Part shown: in pieces, positions 8,800 to 18,638 of the stretch
Position numbering within the stretch: the stretch's first letter is position 1
How the letters are laid out: every line of letters starts with the position of its first letter
Source of the DNA: Methanobrevibacter sp. YE315
Lineage (GTDB): Archaea; Methanobacteriota; Methanobacteria; Methanobacteriales; Methanobacteriaceae
DNA length: 64,000 nt
Direction: 5' to 3'
Assembly: GCF_001548675.1 (NCBI RefSeq)
Contig: NZ_CP010834.1
Coordinates: 1,275,501 to 1,339,500 of the forward strand
Program-made: the position numbers and the translations under genes
Notes under the pieces: model-generated
The model's input: only the letters and a program-made list of their open reading frames with translations
Told to the model about the DNA's origin: nothing
Database searches by the model: none

Positions 8800-10086
8800 C
8801 TATCTAGACAATTTCTCAGAGATTAATTTAATTCTTTCTTGAATATCTATAATTGTATCTTGACCATTACCGCCTATTAATATTGCATCTTCATGCGAAT
8901 ACTCTGCAACCAACTCAATAATTTCATCAAGAGTGTTGACAGTAATGATATTTCCCATATAACCCAAGGAATTTAGCCTATAAATTGCAATATCCAATGT
9001 ATCATCCAAACCTGGGAACAATACAATGACTTCAGGATTATATTTGACGGCAACATCCAAAATATCTAAACGATGCACCTCATTGCGACGAGGGGTTCCA
9101 AGAAATATTGCATAAAAATCCTTTTCAGTCAATACAGAAGCTAATGCGTCCGAATTATCAGTTTTTCCAACATAAACTGATGCATTATTGATTTTATAAA
9201 CGTTTAATCTGCCTTCAACAGCATTAAATTCGGCAAGTGTTGACCTGATAATATCCTTAGGAATCTTTAATTCTCTTGCGATGGCAGTTGCCAAGCCCGC
9301 ATTGAGCAAATTGAATTTACCGAATAATTTTAATTCATCTTGATATTCAAAATAAGGAATTGTTTTTGAAGCGGATTCTTTGAAATCAGCATTGAAATCT
9401 TGATTGAATGCAGTAAATATCTCTTTATTTGAGAAAAATCTTACTAAGGAATCTTTATAGTTTGCAATGGTTTTGTGAACATCCATATGGTCATTGCCGA
9501 TGTTTGTAAGCCCAATCATGTCAAAATCAAAGCAGTATCTGCAAAAATCAAGGGTCATATCGCATACTTCAACCAATAATATGTCATATTCTCCTTCATT
9601 GGCTTCAAGGATTAAATCATAATAGCCTGAAAATCCTCCCCCACCGTTTCCGCCAACTAATACCTTTTTGCCGGCGCTTTCCAAGATTTCCCTTAACATG
9701 TGGACAGTAGTGGTCTTGCCGTTTGTTCCTGTTATTCCAATTGTGAAAATATCTTTATGTTTATCTAAAACATCACTTAAAAGAAAACCGTTTTCCAATA
9801 ATTTTGTTGCAAATGACCCGCCAAACATGCTGGGGCTAATGGCTATTGCATCACACTGTTCAATGGCGTAAGGGTTTGTAAAACCCAAATCCACAGTTAT
9901 ACCGTCACCCACAATTGAAACTGTCTGATTTTCATCAATCATATTCATAGACAACATTGGTAAATTCAAGCCAGATAAATCAACGTTAATATTTAAATCA
10001 GTAGCATAAATCTCCCATCCATGGTTTATAAGAGAGTTTAATGCTTTTTTTCCTTCTACACCTAATCCAATAACTGCTGCTTTCAT
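8800..10086 (-). CDS. Mur ligase family protein, probably pseudomurein peptide ligase
   Basis: A 428-residue ATP-dependent ligase. Residues 1-90 look like a MurC/MurD-type Rossmann domain (AVIGLGVEGKKAL). The central ATPase has GITGTNGKTTT (about 118-128) and the NIGNDHMDVH motif; the C-terminal domain carries FNAVEGRLNVYKI and a DNSDALASVL segment. Mur-type ligases add amino acids to a UDP-linked precursor; methanogens of this order use such enzymes for pseudomurein peptides. The exact position in the pathway cannot be decided. It is likely transcribed with the downstream VanW-like gene. A leftward TATA-like stretch lies in the AT-rich 120 bp before the start. Confidence 0.85.
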   Translation of the reverse strand: MKAAVIGLGVEGKKALNSLINHGWEIYATDLNINVDLSGLNLPMLSMNMIDENQTVSIVGDGITVDLGFTNPYAIEQCDAIAISPSMFGGSFATKLLENGFLLSDVLDKHKDIFTIGITGTNGKTTTVHMLREILESAGKKVLVGGNGGGGFSGYYDLILEANEGEYDILLVEVCDMTLDFCRYCFDFDMIGLTNIGNDHMDVHKTIANYKDSLVRFFSNKEIFTAFNQDFNADFKESASKTIPYFEYQDELKLFGKFNLLNAGLATAIARELKIPKDIIRSTLAEFNAVEGRLNVYKINNASVYVGKTDNSDALASVLTEKDFYAIFLGTPRRNEVHRLDILDVAVKYNPEVIVLFPGLDDTLDIAIYRLNSLGYMGNIITVNTLDEIIELVAEYSHEDAILIGGNGQDTIIDIQERIKLISEKLSR

Positions 10087-10206
10087 AAAAAATAATTCCT
10101 TAAAAAATAATTTATATAAATACTTAATATTTTAAAATTAATAAATATTTTGTAACACAAAAAATTATATATTCTAATTACTATTATATAAAAGCAAGGT
10201 GATTAA

Positions 10207-10602
10207 ATGTTTGAAGATGAAAGAGATGACAAAATTTATAATTTAATCATAAGTAACGGCACTGACCTGAAAGGAGAATACAGACAATTTGTTGAAAAGG
10301 TTTACTCAAAAACTGATTTTTTATGGAAAGAATCCATTTCATCTTCTTATTCAACAGCCGGCGAAGAATTCTACAAAAAGGTAGATAGAATTATCCTATT
10401 ATCCGGTCTTTACAAAGATAATAAAGATACCTTCCATGATCTTTTAGAGGCAGCTGAGAAATATAACATACCAATTGTTTTGGTAAGGCCATACGGCGTT
10501 GAAGAAGTGCCTGAAATATTGGAAGAAAAGGCCGCAACCATTGTCGGATGGAATGCCAACTGCATAATTGATTCTATCAAAGATTCAATTGATGTAATAT
10601 AA
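10207..10602 (+). CDS. Orphan TIR-like (MTH538/DUF1863-type) protein
   Basis: A 131-residue single-domain protein that resembles the flavodoxin-like TIR family typified by MTH538 and Thoeris ThsB. Clues are an N-terminal strand IYNLIISNG, a central helix and strand with VDRIILLSGLY, and a C-terminal IPIVLVRPYGVEEVP followed by TIVGWNANCIIDSI. An AGGTGATTAA site precedes the ATG, and a TATA-like AATTATATATT lies about 35-40 bp upstream. Neither neighbour (Mur ligase, Rad50) is a Thoeris effector such as ThsA, so it stands alone. TIR domains of this type make signalling nucleotides or mediate protein contacts; whether this one is catalytic is unknown. Confidence 0.6.
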   Translation: MFEDERDDKIYNLIISNGTDLKGEYRQFVEKVYSKTDFLWKESISSSYSTAGEEFYKKVDRIILLSGLYKDNKDTFHDLLEAAEKYNIPIVLVRPYGVEEVPEILEEKAATIVGWNANCIIDSIKDSIDVI

Positions 10603-10623
10603 AAAAAAGGAATTAAATGTAAA

Positions 10624-13371
10624 TTAAACTATTACATTTGAAATTCCATTAACTTTTTCTACTTTTATTAGATTATCGGCAGCATTTTCAAGCTGAGCCT
10701 CATGAGTTACGATAATCATTTGTGGCAATAGAGACATTTCCTTTAATAAGTTAATCAATTCATGTTTTCTAGAGTTATCCAAATGAATTGTAGGCTCATC
10801 CAACAAAATAGTATCCAATTCGCCATTGGACATGGCTTGAGTAATACCCAACCTTAAAGCCAATGCGATAGCTATTTTTTCACCGCCACTAACCATGCTC
10901 ATAGATGATTTTCCTTCAGGACCATAAACGGTCACGTCATATTCCTCATCAAGAGTCAAATCAGAATAGTTGAAATTAAATTCGTTGAAGAATTCCTTAG
11001 TATATTTCTGGATTAATGGTCTTGAAATATTTCTCAAATCTTTTTGAATACCATTTTTACTATATAAACTTCTAATATGGTTCAATAGGTTGATGTAATC
11101 GGAAACATCATTGTATTCTTGTTGGAACTTATCTGCCTTTTCTATTTTTTCAGTCAAGTCTTTAACATATACAATTGTTTCACGAGCCCTACCCTTAATT
11201 TCAGAAAGTTCATTATTAAATGTATTATACCTTCTTTCATACATATCGGAACGATAGATTATCTGCTCGTATTTTTCCTCATCATAAACAGATGCATTAA
11301 TCTTATTTTTGATAATGTCAATCTGATTGATAGACATTCCAATATCCTCTTTAATTGAATCCAATTGAGTTAAATAAGATTGTTTATTTTTAACAAAACC
11401 CTTGAGTTGGTTAAATTCCTCATTTTTCTGTTTCAAATCATTTATACGATCTTGAAGCTCTTCTTCACTAATATCACCGCTCAAGTGAGGATCCTGTTCA
11501 ATGACCCATTTAATGCTGGATACATGATTATCAATTTCATTGTTGATTTGATTTAATTGATATTGAAGCTCGGTTACACTACCCAAAACTTCCAAAGCTC
11601 CCTGTGCTTGATTATATAAGTCATAAGATTCTTGACATGACTCTCGTTCAGATTTTTTATTAGCGATTAAAAGTATGATTTCGCCTAATTTGTTGCTAAT
11701 ATATTCTTTAGACTCAAGTTTTTCATCAATTTCATTCAATTTGTATATTTCGCTTTGCAGATGATTGAATTTTTGTTTATATTCAATGATGTTCTTTGAC
11801 AAGTCAAGCAGAATATCATATTTTTCTTCAAAGCTTTCTTTATTTTTAGTGAGTAAACGTACAGCTTCCTCATTTTCAGATATTAATCGTTTATTTGTTT
11901 CAATGTCATTAGAATATTGGTCCACTAACTCTTTTTTCTTATTTTCATCAATGTCTGATTGACATACCGGACATTTGTTATCAATTTCACCCAATTCCTC
12001 TAATGGTCTTTCACAAGCCTTGATATTTTGTTTGAATACTACAATATCCTCATTCTTAGATATGATGTCTTTACCTAAATCTTTGATTTTTGTAGAAGTT
12101 TCATCAAGGAAATCATTAGTTGCATTTTCAATCTGGGTAAAATTATCAATTCCGGCGACAATATCCTGATCTAAACCATTATCATGCAATTTTTCTTTAG
12201 CTCTTGAAAAGAAGTTATCAATATCGTTTCTTTCATCTTCAATTTGTTTTAAGAAATCCTTTTTATCTTTTTCAAGTTTAGCCATTGTTGCCAATTCTTT
12301 TTCGAGTGACAGCTTTTGCTCGTCCAATTTAGAAATTTCCTCATCGGAAACCAAAAATTTGTTATAATTCTCTTTATTATCAGCAATGATTTCTTTTTGA
12401 CGATTAATAGAATCTATCTTTTCATTGATTTCTTTTTCTTTTTCTTTCAAGTTTTGAATGCTTGTTACGGATTTTTCAAAGTCAAGATAAGTATCCAGTT
12501 TAGATACATATTTCTCCAATCTTTCGATTTCTTCTTCAGCATTGTTGATCTTATCTAAATCATCTTGAACTGTACGTTTGTCATTTTCCAATTTAGATAA
12601 AGTTTTTTCTTCAGAAATCAAATTATTTGATTGGGCTTCATAAATCTCCTTTTCACGTTCCATATTACGTTTGCTTTCAGAAATTTCATCGCGCAACTCA
12701 TTGACTTCTTCAATATTCTTTTCTAATTCATGACCTCTTTCTTTTAAGGAATTCAATTCATCTTTTTTCTTTTCAAGATTTTCCTTCAATTCATCAGAAT
12801 TATACAATTTACCCTTAAGTTCTGAGAGTTCATTTTCATAATCAGTAATCAATGGCAATAAATTATTCCAAGCTTTTTCAAGTGAATCTATACCCAATAA
12901 TTTGCCGATTAGCTTTTTCTTTTCAGCAGGAGTCTTATCAACCAACTCTGATATTTCGCCTTGCCTTATGTAAATTGCATTTAAGAACAAATCAGAGTCA
13001 ATGTCTAAAATCTGGCGAATTTCATTAGCCACTTCTTTATCTCCGCTGCAGATATGAACATAATCTCCATCAGCTGAAGTTTTCTTATATATTGATGATG
13101 TTAAATTAGATTTTTTCTCACGGATAATCTTATATTGCCTGCCATTGGAAGTAAATCCCAATTCAACCAACATTGATTGTGCATTATTCCTAACCAAATC
13201 ATCGATTTTCTTTCCTGTATGCTGTTTAAATAAGGCAAAACTAATGCCCTCTAAAATTGTGGACTTACCAGCACCATTTTCACCAACAATTACACTAATC
13301 CCCTTATCGAATTTAATGATTGTGTTTTCATGAGATTTGAAATTAATTAACTTTAATTTAGTGAAAATCAT
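10624..13371 (-). CDS. rad50: DNA double-strand break repair ATPase Rad50
   Basis: A 915-residue SMC-like protein. The ATG at 13371 is preferred: GAGGGG lies 7 nt upstream, and a start at 13386 would overlap mre11. Walker A GENGAGKST (30-38) is followed by the Q-loop region YIRQGEISE, two long coiled-coil arms (about 175-440 and 480-740), a CPVC zinc hook (C467/C470), the SGGEKIAIALALRLG signature and Walker B ILLDEPTIHLD. Rad50 with Mre11 tethers and processes DNA ends. It begins one base after the mre11 stop codon, so the pair is translationally coupled. It is followed by a convergent TIR-like gene. Confidence 0.97.
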   Translation of the reverse strand: MIFTKLKLINFKSHENTIIKFDKGISVIVGENGAGKSTILEGISFALFKQHTGKKIDDLVRNNAQSMLVELGFTSNGRQYKIIREKKSNLTSSIYKKTSADGDYVHICSGDKEVANEIRQILDIDSDLFLNAIYIRQGEISELVDKTPAEKKKLIGKLLGIDSLEKAWNNLLPLITDYENELSELKGKLYNSDELKENLEKKKDELNSLKERGHELEKNIEEVNELRDEISESKRNMEREKEIYEAQSNNLISEEKTLSKLENDKRTVQDDLDKINNAEEEIERLEKYVSKLDTYLDFEKSVTSIQNLKEKEKEINEKIDSINRQKEIIADNKENYNKFLVSDEEISKLDEQKLSLEKELATMAKLEKDKKDFLKQIEDERNDIDNFFSRAKEKLHDNGLDQDIVAGIDNFTQIENATNDFLDETSTKIKDLGKDIISKNEDIVVFKQNIKACERPLEELGEIDNKCPVCQSDIDENKKKELVDQYSNDIETNKRLISENEEAVRLLTKNKESFEEKYDILLDLSKNIIEYKQKFNHLQSEIYKLNEIDEKLESKEYISNKLGEIILLIANKKSERESCQESYDLYNQAQGALEVLGSVTELQYQLNQINNEIDNHVSSIKWVIEQDPHLSGDISEEELQDRINDLKQKNEEFNQLKGFVKNKQSYLTQLDSIKEDIGMSINQIDIIKNKINASVYDEEKYEQIIYRSDMYERRYNTFNNELSEIKGRARETIVYVKDLTEKIEKADKFQQEYNDVSDYINLLNHIRSLYSKNGIQKDLRNISRPLIQKYTKEFFNEFNFNYSDLTLDEEYDVTVYGPEGKSSMSMVSGGEKIAIALALRLGITQAMSNGELDTILLDEPTIHLDNSRKHELINLLKEMSLLPQMIIVTHEAQLENAADNLIKVEKVNGISNVIV

Positions 13372-13372
13372 T

Positions 13373-14614
13373 TTAAAACCCCTCATTTAATGTTGTTTGA
13401 ACATCCTCTGATTCCTCTTGAGGTGTTTCATCTCTCTCAATTTCTTCTGTTTTGAATTCTATATCATCATTATTGCTGCTATAATAATCGTTATAAAATT
13501 GATTAATTAAGTCTCTTGATTCCTCAATCTTATCCTTTGAGAGGAAATCATACAAATCAACAGCCAGCTGATTAACATCACTGTTTCCATAACCTTCCAA
13601 TTGTTCAACGATTAACTCTTTAGGACCAACAGAATCATTTTGCTTAAGAATTTCATCAATGCTTTCCTCTCCGGCCATGATAAATTTTGGTCTAATCATC
13701 AATGCCAAATCGCTTAGCTCATCATTAATCATTTCATAAACTATATTTGTATCAGATTCCACATTATGAATTTCCAAATCCAAAATAGGTTGTTTATCAA
13801 AGTCTTTAATTAATTCTTTGATGCCTGCAATACCGCTGTCCAAGTTATTGTAATCAAGAGATCTCCTAATAAATTCTCGGGGAATATCTATTTTAACTCG
13901 TTTGACCAGTGGTTTTGAACCATCAAAGTCGACCAAAACGAAACCCTTTCCGTTTTCCTTATAGTCAGGTATTTCAGTTGTTTTCCAAATTTCGCCTGAT
14001 CCAGGATAAACTAGCCTTCCTTCACCAAAAGAATCATTGACATATTTATGGATATGTCCAAGCGCATAATAATTAAAGTTATCTGGGATATCTCCAATTT
14101 CCAACTCGTATTGGTAACCGAAATACTTGTCAATTCCCTGGTGCAATACTAAAATAGACTTGTCATAGCGTGCCGCCTTTTTAGATAATTCCATTAGCTT
14201 AGATTTTAAAACTTTGCTTTGTGATGATGGGAAATATGGGAGGCCCGCAATAAAAATATCACCATGCGTATAATTAGTGTTAATAGGGCTGATTACCTTT
14301 AAACCTAATTTTTTAAATATCACTTGTGGAGGAATTGCTCCTTTACGCATTACCATATCATGGTTTCCTGCAATTGCATACATAGGGATTCCTGCACCTT
14401 TTAGTCTTAACAATCCTTTTTGGAATACCAAAAGTGCATTTGGAGATGGCCTTGCAGTTTCAAACAAATCTCCACTATGTATTACAAAATCCACTTTTTC
14501 TTCAATTATTCTATCTATAACCTTTTCAAATACTTCATAAAAGTCTTTTTCACGTTCAACTAAACCAAATTGACGATAACCTAAATGAGTATCTGCTAAA
14601 TGTGCAAATTTCAT
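13373..14614 (-). CDS. mre11: DNA double-strand break repair nuclease Mre11
   Basis: A 413-residue Mn-dependent nuclease. Phosphoesterase motifs are ADTHLG (D8, H10), IHSGDLFE (47-52), AGNHD (82-86), LVLHQG and YALGHIH. The C-terminal 100 residues are acidic and low complexity, as expected for the Rad50-binding tail. It acts as the nuclease of the Mre11-Rad50 complex, opening ends for resection by HerA-NurA, encoded just upstream on the same strand. The start ATG is preceded by a weak AAGGTAATAT site. A 200-bp T-rich gap separates it from herA, so it probably has its own promoter. Confidence 0.97.
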   Translation of the reverse strand: MKFAHLADTHLGYRQFGLVEREKDFYEVFEKVIDRIIEEKVDFVIHSGDLFETARPSPNALLVFQKGLLRLKGAGIPMYAIAGNHDMVMRKGAIPPQVIFKKLGLKVISPINTNYTHGDIFIAGLPYFPSSQSKVLKSKLMELSKKAARYDKSILVLHQGIDKYFGYQYELEIGDIPDNFNYYALGHIHKYVNDSFGEGRLVYPGSGEIWKTTEIPDYKENGKGFVLVDFDGSKPLVKRVKIDIPREFIRRSLDYNNLDSGIAGIKELIKDFDKQPILDLEIHNVESDTNIVYEMINDELSDLALMIRPKFIMAGEESIDEILKQNDSVGPKELIVEQLEGYGNSDVNQLAVDLYDFLSKDKIEESRDLINQFYNDYYSSNNDDIEFKTEEIERDETPQEESEDVQTTLNEGF

Positions 14615-14816
14615 TATATTACCTTTTTAATTTTTTTGTATATAACCAATTTAAACACTTATAACAGTATTTAATTGAATAATATTATATCTGATTGTAT
14701 ATTTAATATTTTTCCAAGAGAGCAATTGAAAACAAATAAAAATTGTTTTAAAAATATAAAAATTCATTATAAAAAAAATAAAATAAAAAAGAGTAAAAAG
14801 AATAATAAAAAAAGAA
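14615..14816 (-). terminator. T-rich termination region between herA and mre11
   Basis: On the minus strand, the 60 bp after the herA stop contain several runs of five to eight T, typical of intrinsic archaeal termination. The rest of the 202-bp gap is AT-rich and should hold the mre11 promoter. No small gene is seen. Confidence 0.55.
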
Positions 14817-16319
14817 CTAATAATCATAGCCCATATCTAAAATATCTTTTTCGGCCTTTTTTAGTTCTTCTTCCTCCTTTTCAATGGAACGGATAAAATG
14901 GGAAACTATATCCATATCATCACCATGGCGGCGACCTTTAAACTTGTCAATTTTAACTAATGTTGGTACTCTAGTCATTAAACCCAAAACAATAGCTTCT
15001 CCAACATTTAATGAAGGAAGCTGGTTTATTAAATCCTGAGATAGACTTTCACTAGCTGATTGGACATGCCTTTGGTCTTCAGGTTCGACAAGCCTTAGAA
15101 TAATCATGTTATTCATTTGAGACAATGCATCATGATCAACTGTTTTTGGAGATTGGCTTACCAGACACAATCCCAAACCAAATTTACGCCCTTCTCTTGC
15201 AATTCTTTGAATCCACCTTTTGGAATCGGAGTCTCTTTTATTTGGGGCTAAAATATGCGCTTCTTCTAAAATGAAAAATACGGAATTATCCAACAGCTTA
15301 TCCTTATCTCCATTGTGAGCTGCATCTTTACTTCTTTGAAGTGAATTCCTCAAGATATGACTTACAAGCACATTGGCTACAGATTCATCCACTTGACTCA
15401 AGTCCAATACATTTGCCTGCGCTTTTTTAATACTGGATAATATGTTTCCAGCATTGTTATCGAACAGATTAGAATACTTATCCATAGAATCATCAATCTT
15501 ATTCATTACGTCTACGATTTGCTTGTCTGAACCTTCCTCCCTGGAATCCATTTCCAAAATGTCATAAATGATTTGTAAAAAATTATTGGTATGGGCAACA
15601 CCATCACTAATCATCTTTTTAGCCTGTTTAAATGCTCTTCTAAAGTGCCTTTCCTGAATAAAGCTGTTTCCACCAATATTGACTAATTTTTTGATTTCAT
15701 AGAAATTCATGTATTTAGGGTTGATTTTTGGTTTGATTACATTTACATCCCCATTTGGAAACTCGGCATCCTTATATTCCCCATGCATATCAAATACGAA
15801 TATAGGAATATTATAACCCAATAACTGATCTATTAAGACGGATACTGTATTTGATTTACCTGCACCAGTCATGGCCAAAATTGCAAGATGTCTTGACAGG
15901 ATAGGGTTAGCATCAACATTAACATCAACATCACTTTGATTTACAAGTGAACCCAGTTTAATTGGATGTTTTACTTTGAATATTTCCTTTAAAATACTTG
16001 CATCAGCCAATTTAATCTCAGTACCCGGAACTACGGGTGTTCTTGGCAATTTTAAATCATCGTTAACATCTCCAAGAATCTTTACCTTTCCGCGAATGTA
16101 ATTGTCTTCAACGCCTATTCTTGATATTTTTTGAATAGCTTTAAAATCATTGATATCCACATTTAAAGCATCGTTTCCACGGATTAAGTTTTCAATCATC
16201 CCCAAAACTAGTTTGCCGTCATATTCCATAGTAACATATTCTCCAACTTTAGGCATTTGATTTGAGATGAATGTAACTTCTGTTAATGAGGTTTCCCCAA
16301 TGCAAATTCCTACTACCAT
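14817..16319 (-). CDS. herA: Bipolar DNA helicase HerA
   Basis: A 500-residue hexameric FtsK/HerA-type ATPase. An N-terminal HAS-barrel region (about 1-100) is followed by Walker A MTGAGKSNT (150-158), a Walker B-like FVFDMHGEY, the second acidic motif FILEEAHIL, and an arginine-finger region IARRGRKF-like at IAREGRKFGLGL. HerA translocates along duplex DNA and works with NurA to resect ends after Mre11-Rad50. The first seven bases overlap the end of nurA, so the two are translated together. A C-terminal Glu/Lys-rich helix closes the protein. Confidence 0.95.
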   Translation of the reverse strand: MVVGICIGETSLTEVTFISNQMPKVGEYVTMEYDGKLVLGMIENLIRGNDALNVDINDFKAIQKISRIGVEDNYIRGKVKILGDVNDDLKLPRTPVVPGTEIKLADASILKEIFKVKHPIKLGSLVNQSDVDVNVDANPILSRHLAILAMTGAGKSNTVSVLIDQLLGYNIPIFVFDMHGEYKDAEFPNGDVNVIKPKINPKYMNFYEIKKLVNIGGNSFIQERHFRRAFKQAKKMISDGVAHTNNFLQIIYDILEMDSREEGSDKQIVDVMNKIDDSMDKYSNLFDNNAGNILSSIKKAQANVLDLSQVDESVANVLVSHILRNSLQRSKDAAHNGDKDKLLDNSVFFILEEAHILAPNKRDSDSKRWIQRIAREGRKFGLGLCLVSQSPKTVDHDALSQMNNMIILRLVEPEDQRHVQSASESLSQDLINQLPSLNVGEAIVLGLMTRVPTLVKIDKFKGRRHGDDMDIVSHFIRSIEKEEEELKKAEKDILDMGYDY

Positions 16320-17386
16320 GACATCACTTCCCTGTTTGTTGTTTCATAAATCTTAGCTATCTTCAATAATTCCTTCATATTCCTATCAGTGATAACTACA
16401 TCATTGTGAGCCTTATTGAGCAAATAAGGGTAACCTTGAACTGATAGGACATTTATTTTTTCAACTATATCCAGAACTTCCTTTTCTGAAGCTCTGTAAG
16501 GCAATTCAACCTTCAATACATTTTTGTTATCCTGCAGACGTATGTAAAATACCGTGAAAGTCAACTCTTTAAAGAACTCTTTATGATATGGAAAAGCCGC
16601 CTTTTCGAAAACTTTCCTATATTTGATTCTTGAAATTCCTTGCTTTTTGGTAAACTTATCCAAAAATGCTATATCAGGAATATTCCATCCGAACAATTCA
16701 TTATCTGATGATGTTTTTGAAATTGAAATTATCCTTTCTTTATAATTCAATATTTCCCTTAGAAGAATAATCTTTTCAATTGACGCCAAATGCAGATTAG
16801 TCTCCTCCTGTTTATTTGAATTTTCATTTTTCGGCATTTCCAATAACTTCAATGAGTCAATCAAATCAGGAAATACCAATCCAGAGTTTTTCAAGTCAAG
16901 TCTTCTTTCAAACTCATTCAATAATGAAGAATCCAAATTATCCCTTAATTTAGAAGGTAGTTTAGCACCTCTTGGAAATGCATTTTGCAAATCTCCTAAA
17001 ATAGAACCATCTAACATATAATAATCAACATCATAATCCTTAATAGCCCTTAAAGCACATTTAAGTTCATAAATGGCCATATAGTTTCCTAAAAGCTCAT
17101 CTAAAAAAGAAACGTGAGATATCTCAAAAATATCCGAATCATCTATCTTTTTGATTTTGCCATCGTAGATTATGGATTCCGCACCAACTGCACAAAAGTT
17201 AATTGTCAAGAACTTCTTTTTGTTGAAGCTTCCGTCACCTGCAGCGATAGAGAAATCATCAGCACTTTCGTTAATTGCTCTACTAAACCAGTTAAATTCA
17301 AGCTGAGATTCAATATTGGTCTGTGAATCTAAATCTTGGATAAATCCTCTTTTAGCGATGGCCTTTTCATATAATGAATTTAACAT
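16313..17386 (-). CDS. nurA: 5'-3' nuclease NurA
   Basis: A 357-residue protein with the NurA domain: an RNase H-like core with the catalytic AAGDGSFNKKKF (D about 51), the second acidic site in YYMLDGSILGDL, and a C-terminal PYLLNKAHNDVVI segment that carries the conserved H-x-x-V-x-I pattern. NurA degrades DNA in complex with HerA. The 3' end overlaps herA by 7 bp. The ATG at 17386 has a GTGTGATATT context upstream. The central region (about 190-240) is variable and Glu/Asn-rich. The family assignment is firm from both motif content and the herA overlap. Confidence 0.93.
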   Translation of the reverse strand: MLNSLYEKAIAKRGFIQDLDSQTNIESQLEFNWFSRAINESADDFSIAAGDGSFNKKKFLTINFCAVGAESIIYDGKIKKIDDSDIFEISHVSFLDELLGNYMAIYELKCALRAIKDYDVDYYMLDGSILGDLQNAFPRGAKLPSKLRDNLDSSLLNEFERRLDLKNSGLVFPDLIDSLKLLEMPKNENSNKQEETNLHLASIEKIILLREILNYKERIISISKTSSDNELFGWNIPDIAFLDKFTKKQGISRIKYRKVFEKAAFPYHKEFFKELTFTVFYIRLQDNKNVLKVELPYRASEKEVLDIVEKINVLSVQGYPYLLNKAHNDVVITDRNMKELLKIAKIYETTNREVMSW

Positions 17387-17450
17387 AATATCACACTCAA
17401 TAATTATGTTAAGATATAATAAAAAAAAGAATGGTGAGAGCAGTTGAAAA

Positions 17451-18203
17451 CTACTCCATTGAAGCTTTTTTGATAGCTCCGGTTAATTCTTGAATTTTAG
17501 CTTTTACATCATCAACTTCTTCAACAACAGTACCTGTTACAACAATGTCCGCTCCAGCTTTAGCTGCAATGTAAGCCGCTTTAGCATCACGGATTCCACC
17601 ACCGACAACTAAAATAATATTTTGAGCAGCTTTTCTTGTGTAACCAATCATTTCTGGCGGAATAGGTTGATCTGCACCAGAACCTGCTTCAATATAGAAG
17701 AATTTGAATCCGAACATTTCATGAGACATTGCATAAATTGCTGGGATTTTTGGCTTGTTTCTTGGAACTAACTTTGCATCTCCAACCCAACCAACAGTTC
17801 CACCAGGTTCTGCTACCATATAAGCCATTGGTAAAATTTCAATGCCTGATGCCTTAACTGATGGTGCTGCGAGAGCTTGTGCGCCGTTAATCCAGTATGG
17901 ATTAGTAGAATTAATGTAGCTCATGTAGAAAATTCCATCCGCATATGTGCTTACACTACTAGTATTTCCAGGGAAAATAATAATAGGTACTGCAATATTT
18001 TCAGATAAAATTTTACAGGTATTATCCAAATCTTCACCGTTTATGGTTGATCCTCCAATCATTATTCCGTCAGTTCCGCCTTCAATAGCTTGAGTAGCTA
18101 TATCCAATGCTTCTTCAGGTGTTTGCTCATCAGGATCAATTAAGGTAAAATGAATGCTTCTAGTTTTTAAAATATCCCTAATATAATTTTCAACATCTTT
18201 CAT
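17451..18203 (-). CDS. Geranylgeranylglyceryl phosphate synthase
   Basis: A 250-residue TIM-barrel enzyme that joins geranylgeranyl diphosphate to sn-glycerol-1-phosphate, the first committed step of archaeal ether lipid synthesis. Recognisable parts are FTLIDPDEQ near the N-terminus, GGTDGIMIGGST, FPGNTSSVS, the YIEAGSGADQPIPPEMI loop and the phosphate-binding VVGGGIRDAKAA with ADIVVTGTV. The length fits the group II archaeal enzymes. It lies 64 nt after nurA in the opposite reading order and has its own AT-rich upstream region, so it is probably a separate unit. Confidence 0.96.
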   Translation of the reverse strand: MKDVENYIRDILKTRSIHFTLIDPDEQTPEEALDIATQAIEGGTDGIMIGGSTINGEDLDNTCKILSENIAVPIIIFPGNTSSVSTYADGIFYMSYINSTNPYWINGAQALAAPSVKASGIEILPMAYMVAEPGGTVGWVGDAKLVPRNKPKIPAIYAMSHEMFGFKFFYIEAGSGADQPIPPEMIGYTRKAAQNIILVVGGGIRDAKAAYIAAKAGADIVVTGTVVEEVDDVKAKIQELTGAIKKASME

Positions 18204-18307
18204 AAAATAAGATTTAGTGAAAATAATATATTAAATTAATTGTTTTAAAAAATAGATGCATATAAAAAAAGTGTGAAAATAAAAAAATAGTAAGTAAGAG
18301 AATAAAT

Positions 18308-18454
18308 CTATCCTCTTGGTTCTTTAGCTTTGTATCTTAAACCTTTGTAACCGCATTTTCTGCAAGTAGTAGCACCAGCAGGGTTACGAGCATTACATTT
18401 TAAGCAGATTTTTACATTGAACATTCTGTTTTCTGCTTCTTCGAATCTTGCCAT
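18308..18454 (-). CDS. rpl40e: Ribosomal protein L40e
   Basis: A 48-codon gene. The product begins [20 protein letters not shown] and contains two CxxC pairs (C17/C20 and C31/C34) that form the zinc ribbon of the large-subunit protein L40e, ending in a basic tail. The ATG at 18454 is preceded by AAGGAGGAG with 6-nt spacing, one of the strongest ribosome binding sites in the window. A leftward TATA-like TTTAAATACTA lies near 18565. Length and cysteine spacing agree with archaeal L40e. Confidence 0.95.
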   Translation of the reverse strand: MARFEEAENRMFNVKICLKCNARNPAGATTCRKCGYKGLRYKAKEPRG

Positions 18455-18638
18455 TAATAACTCCTCCTTGTAATCATGAAAATTAATAATAATAAAGTGT
18501 TATGAAATTAAAAACAACATTTCAGTTTTCATAACTATTAATAAATTATTTTAACTTAATAGTATTTAAATGTTTAGTAAAATAGACCTAAATCTAGGAA
18601 AATTCCACTAATAAAAAAATAATTGAAATAGGATATCC

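Noticed and set aside
10207-10602. Complete Thoeris defence system
   Set aside because: Only the TIR-like component is present; no SIR2-SLOG (ThsA) gene is adjacent.
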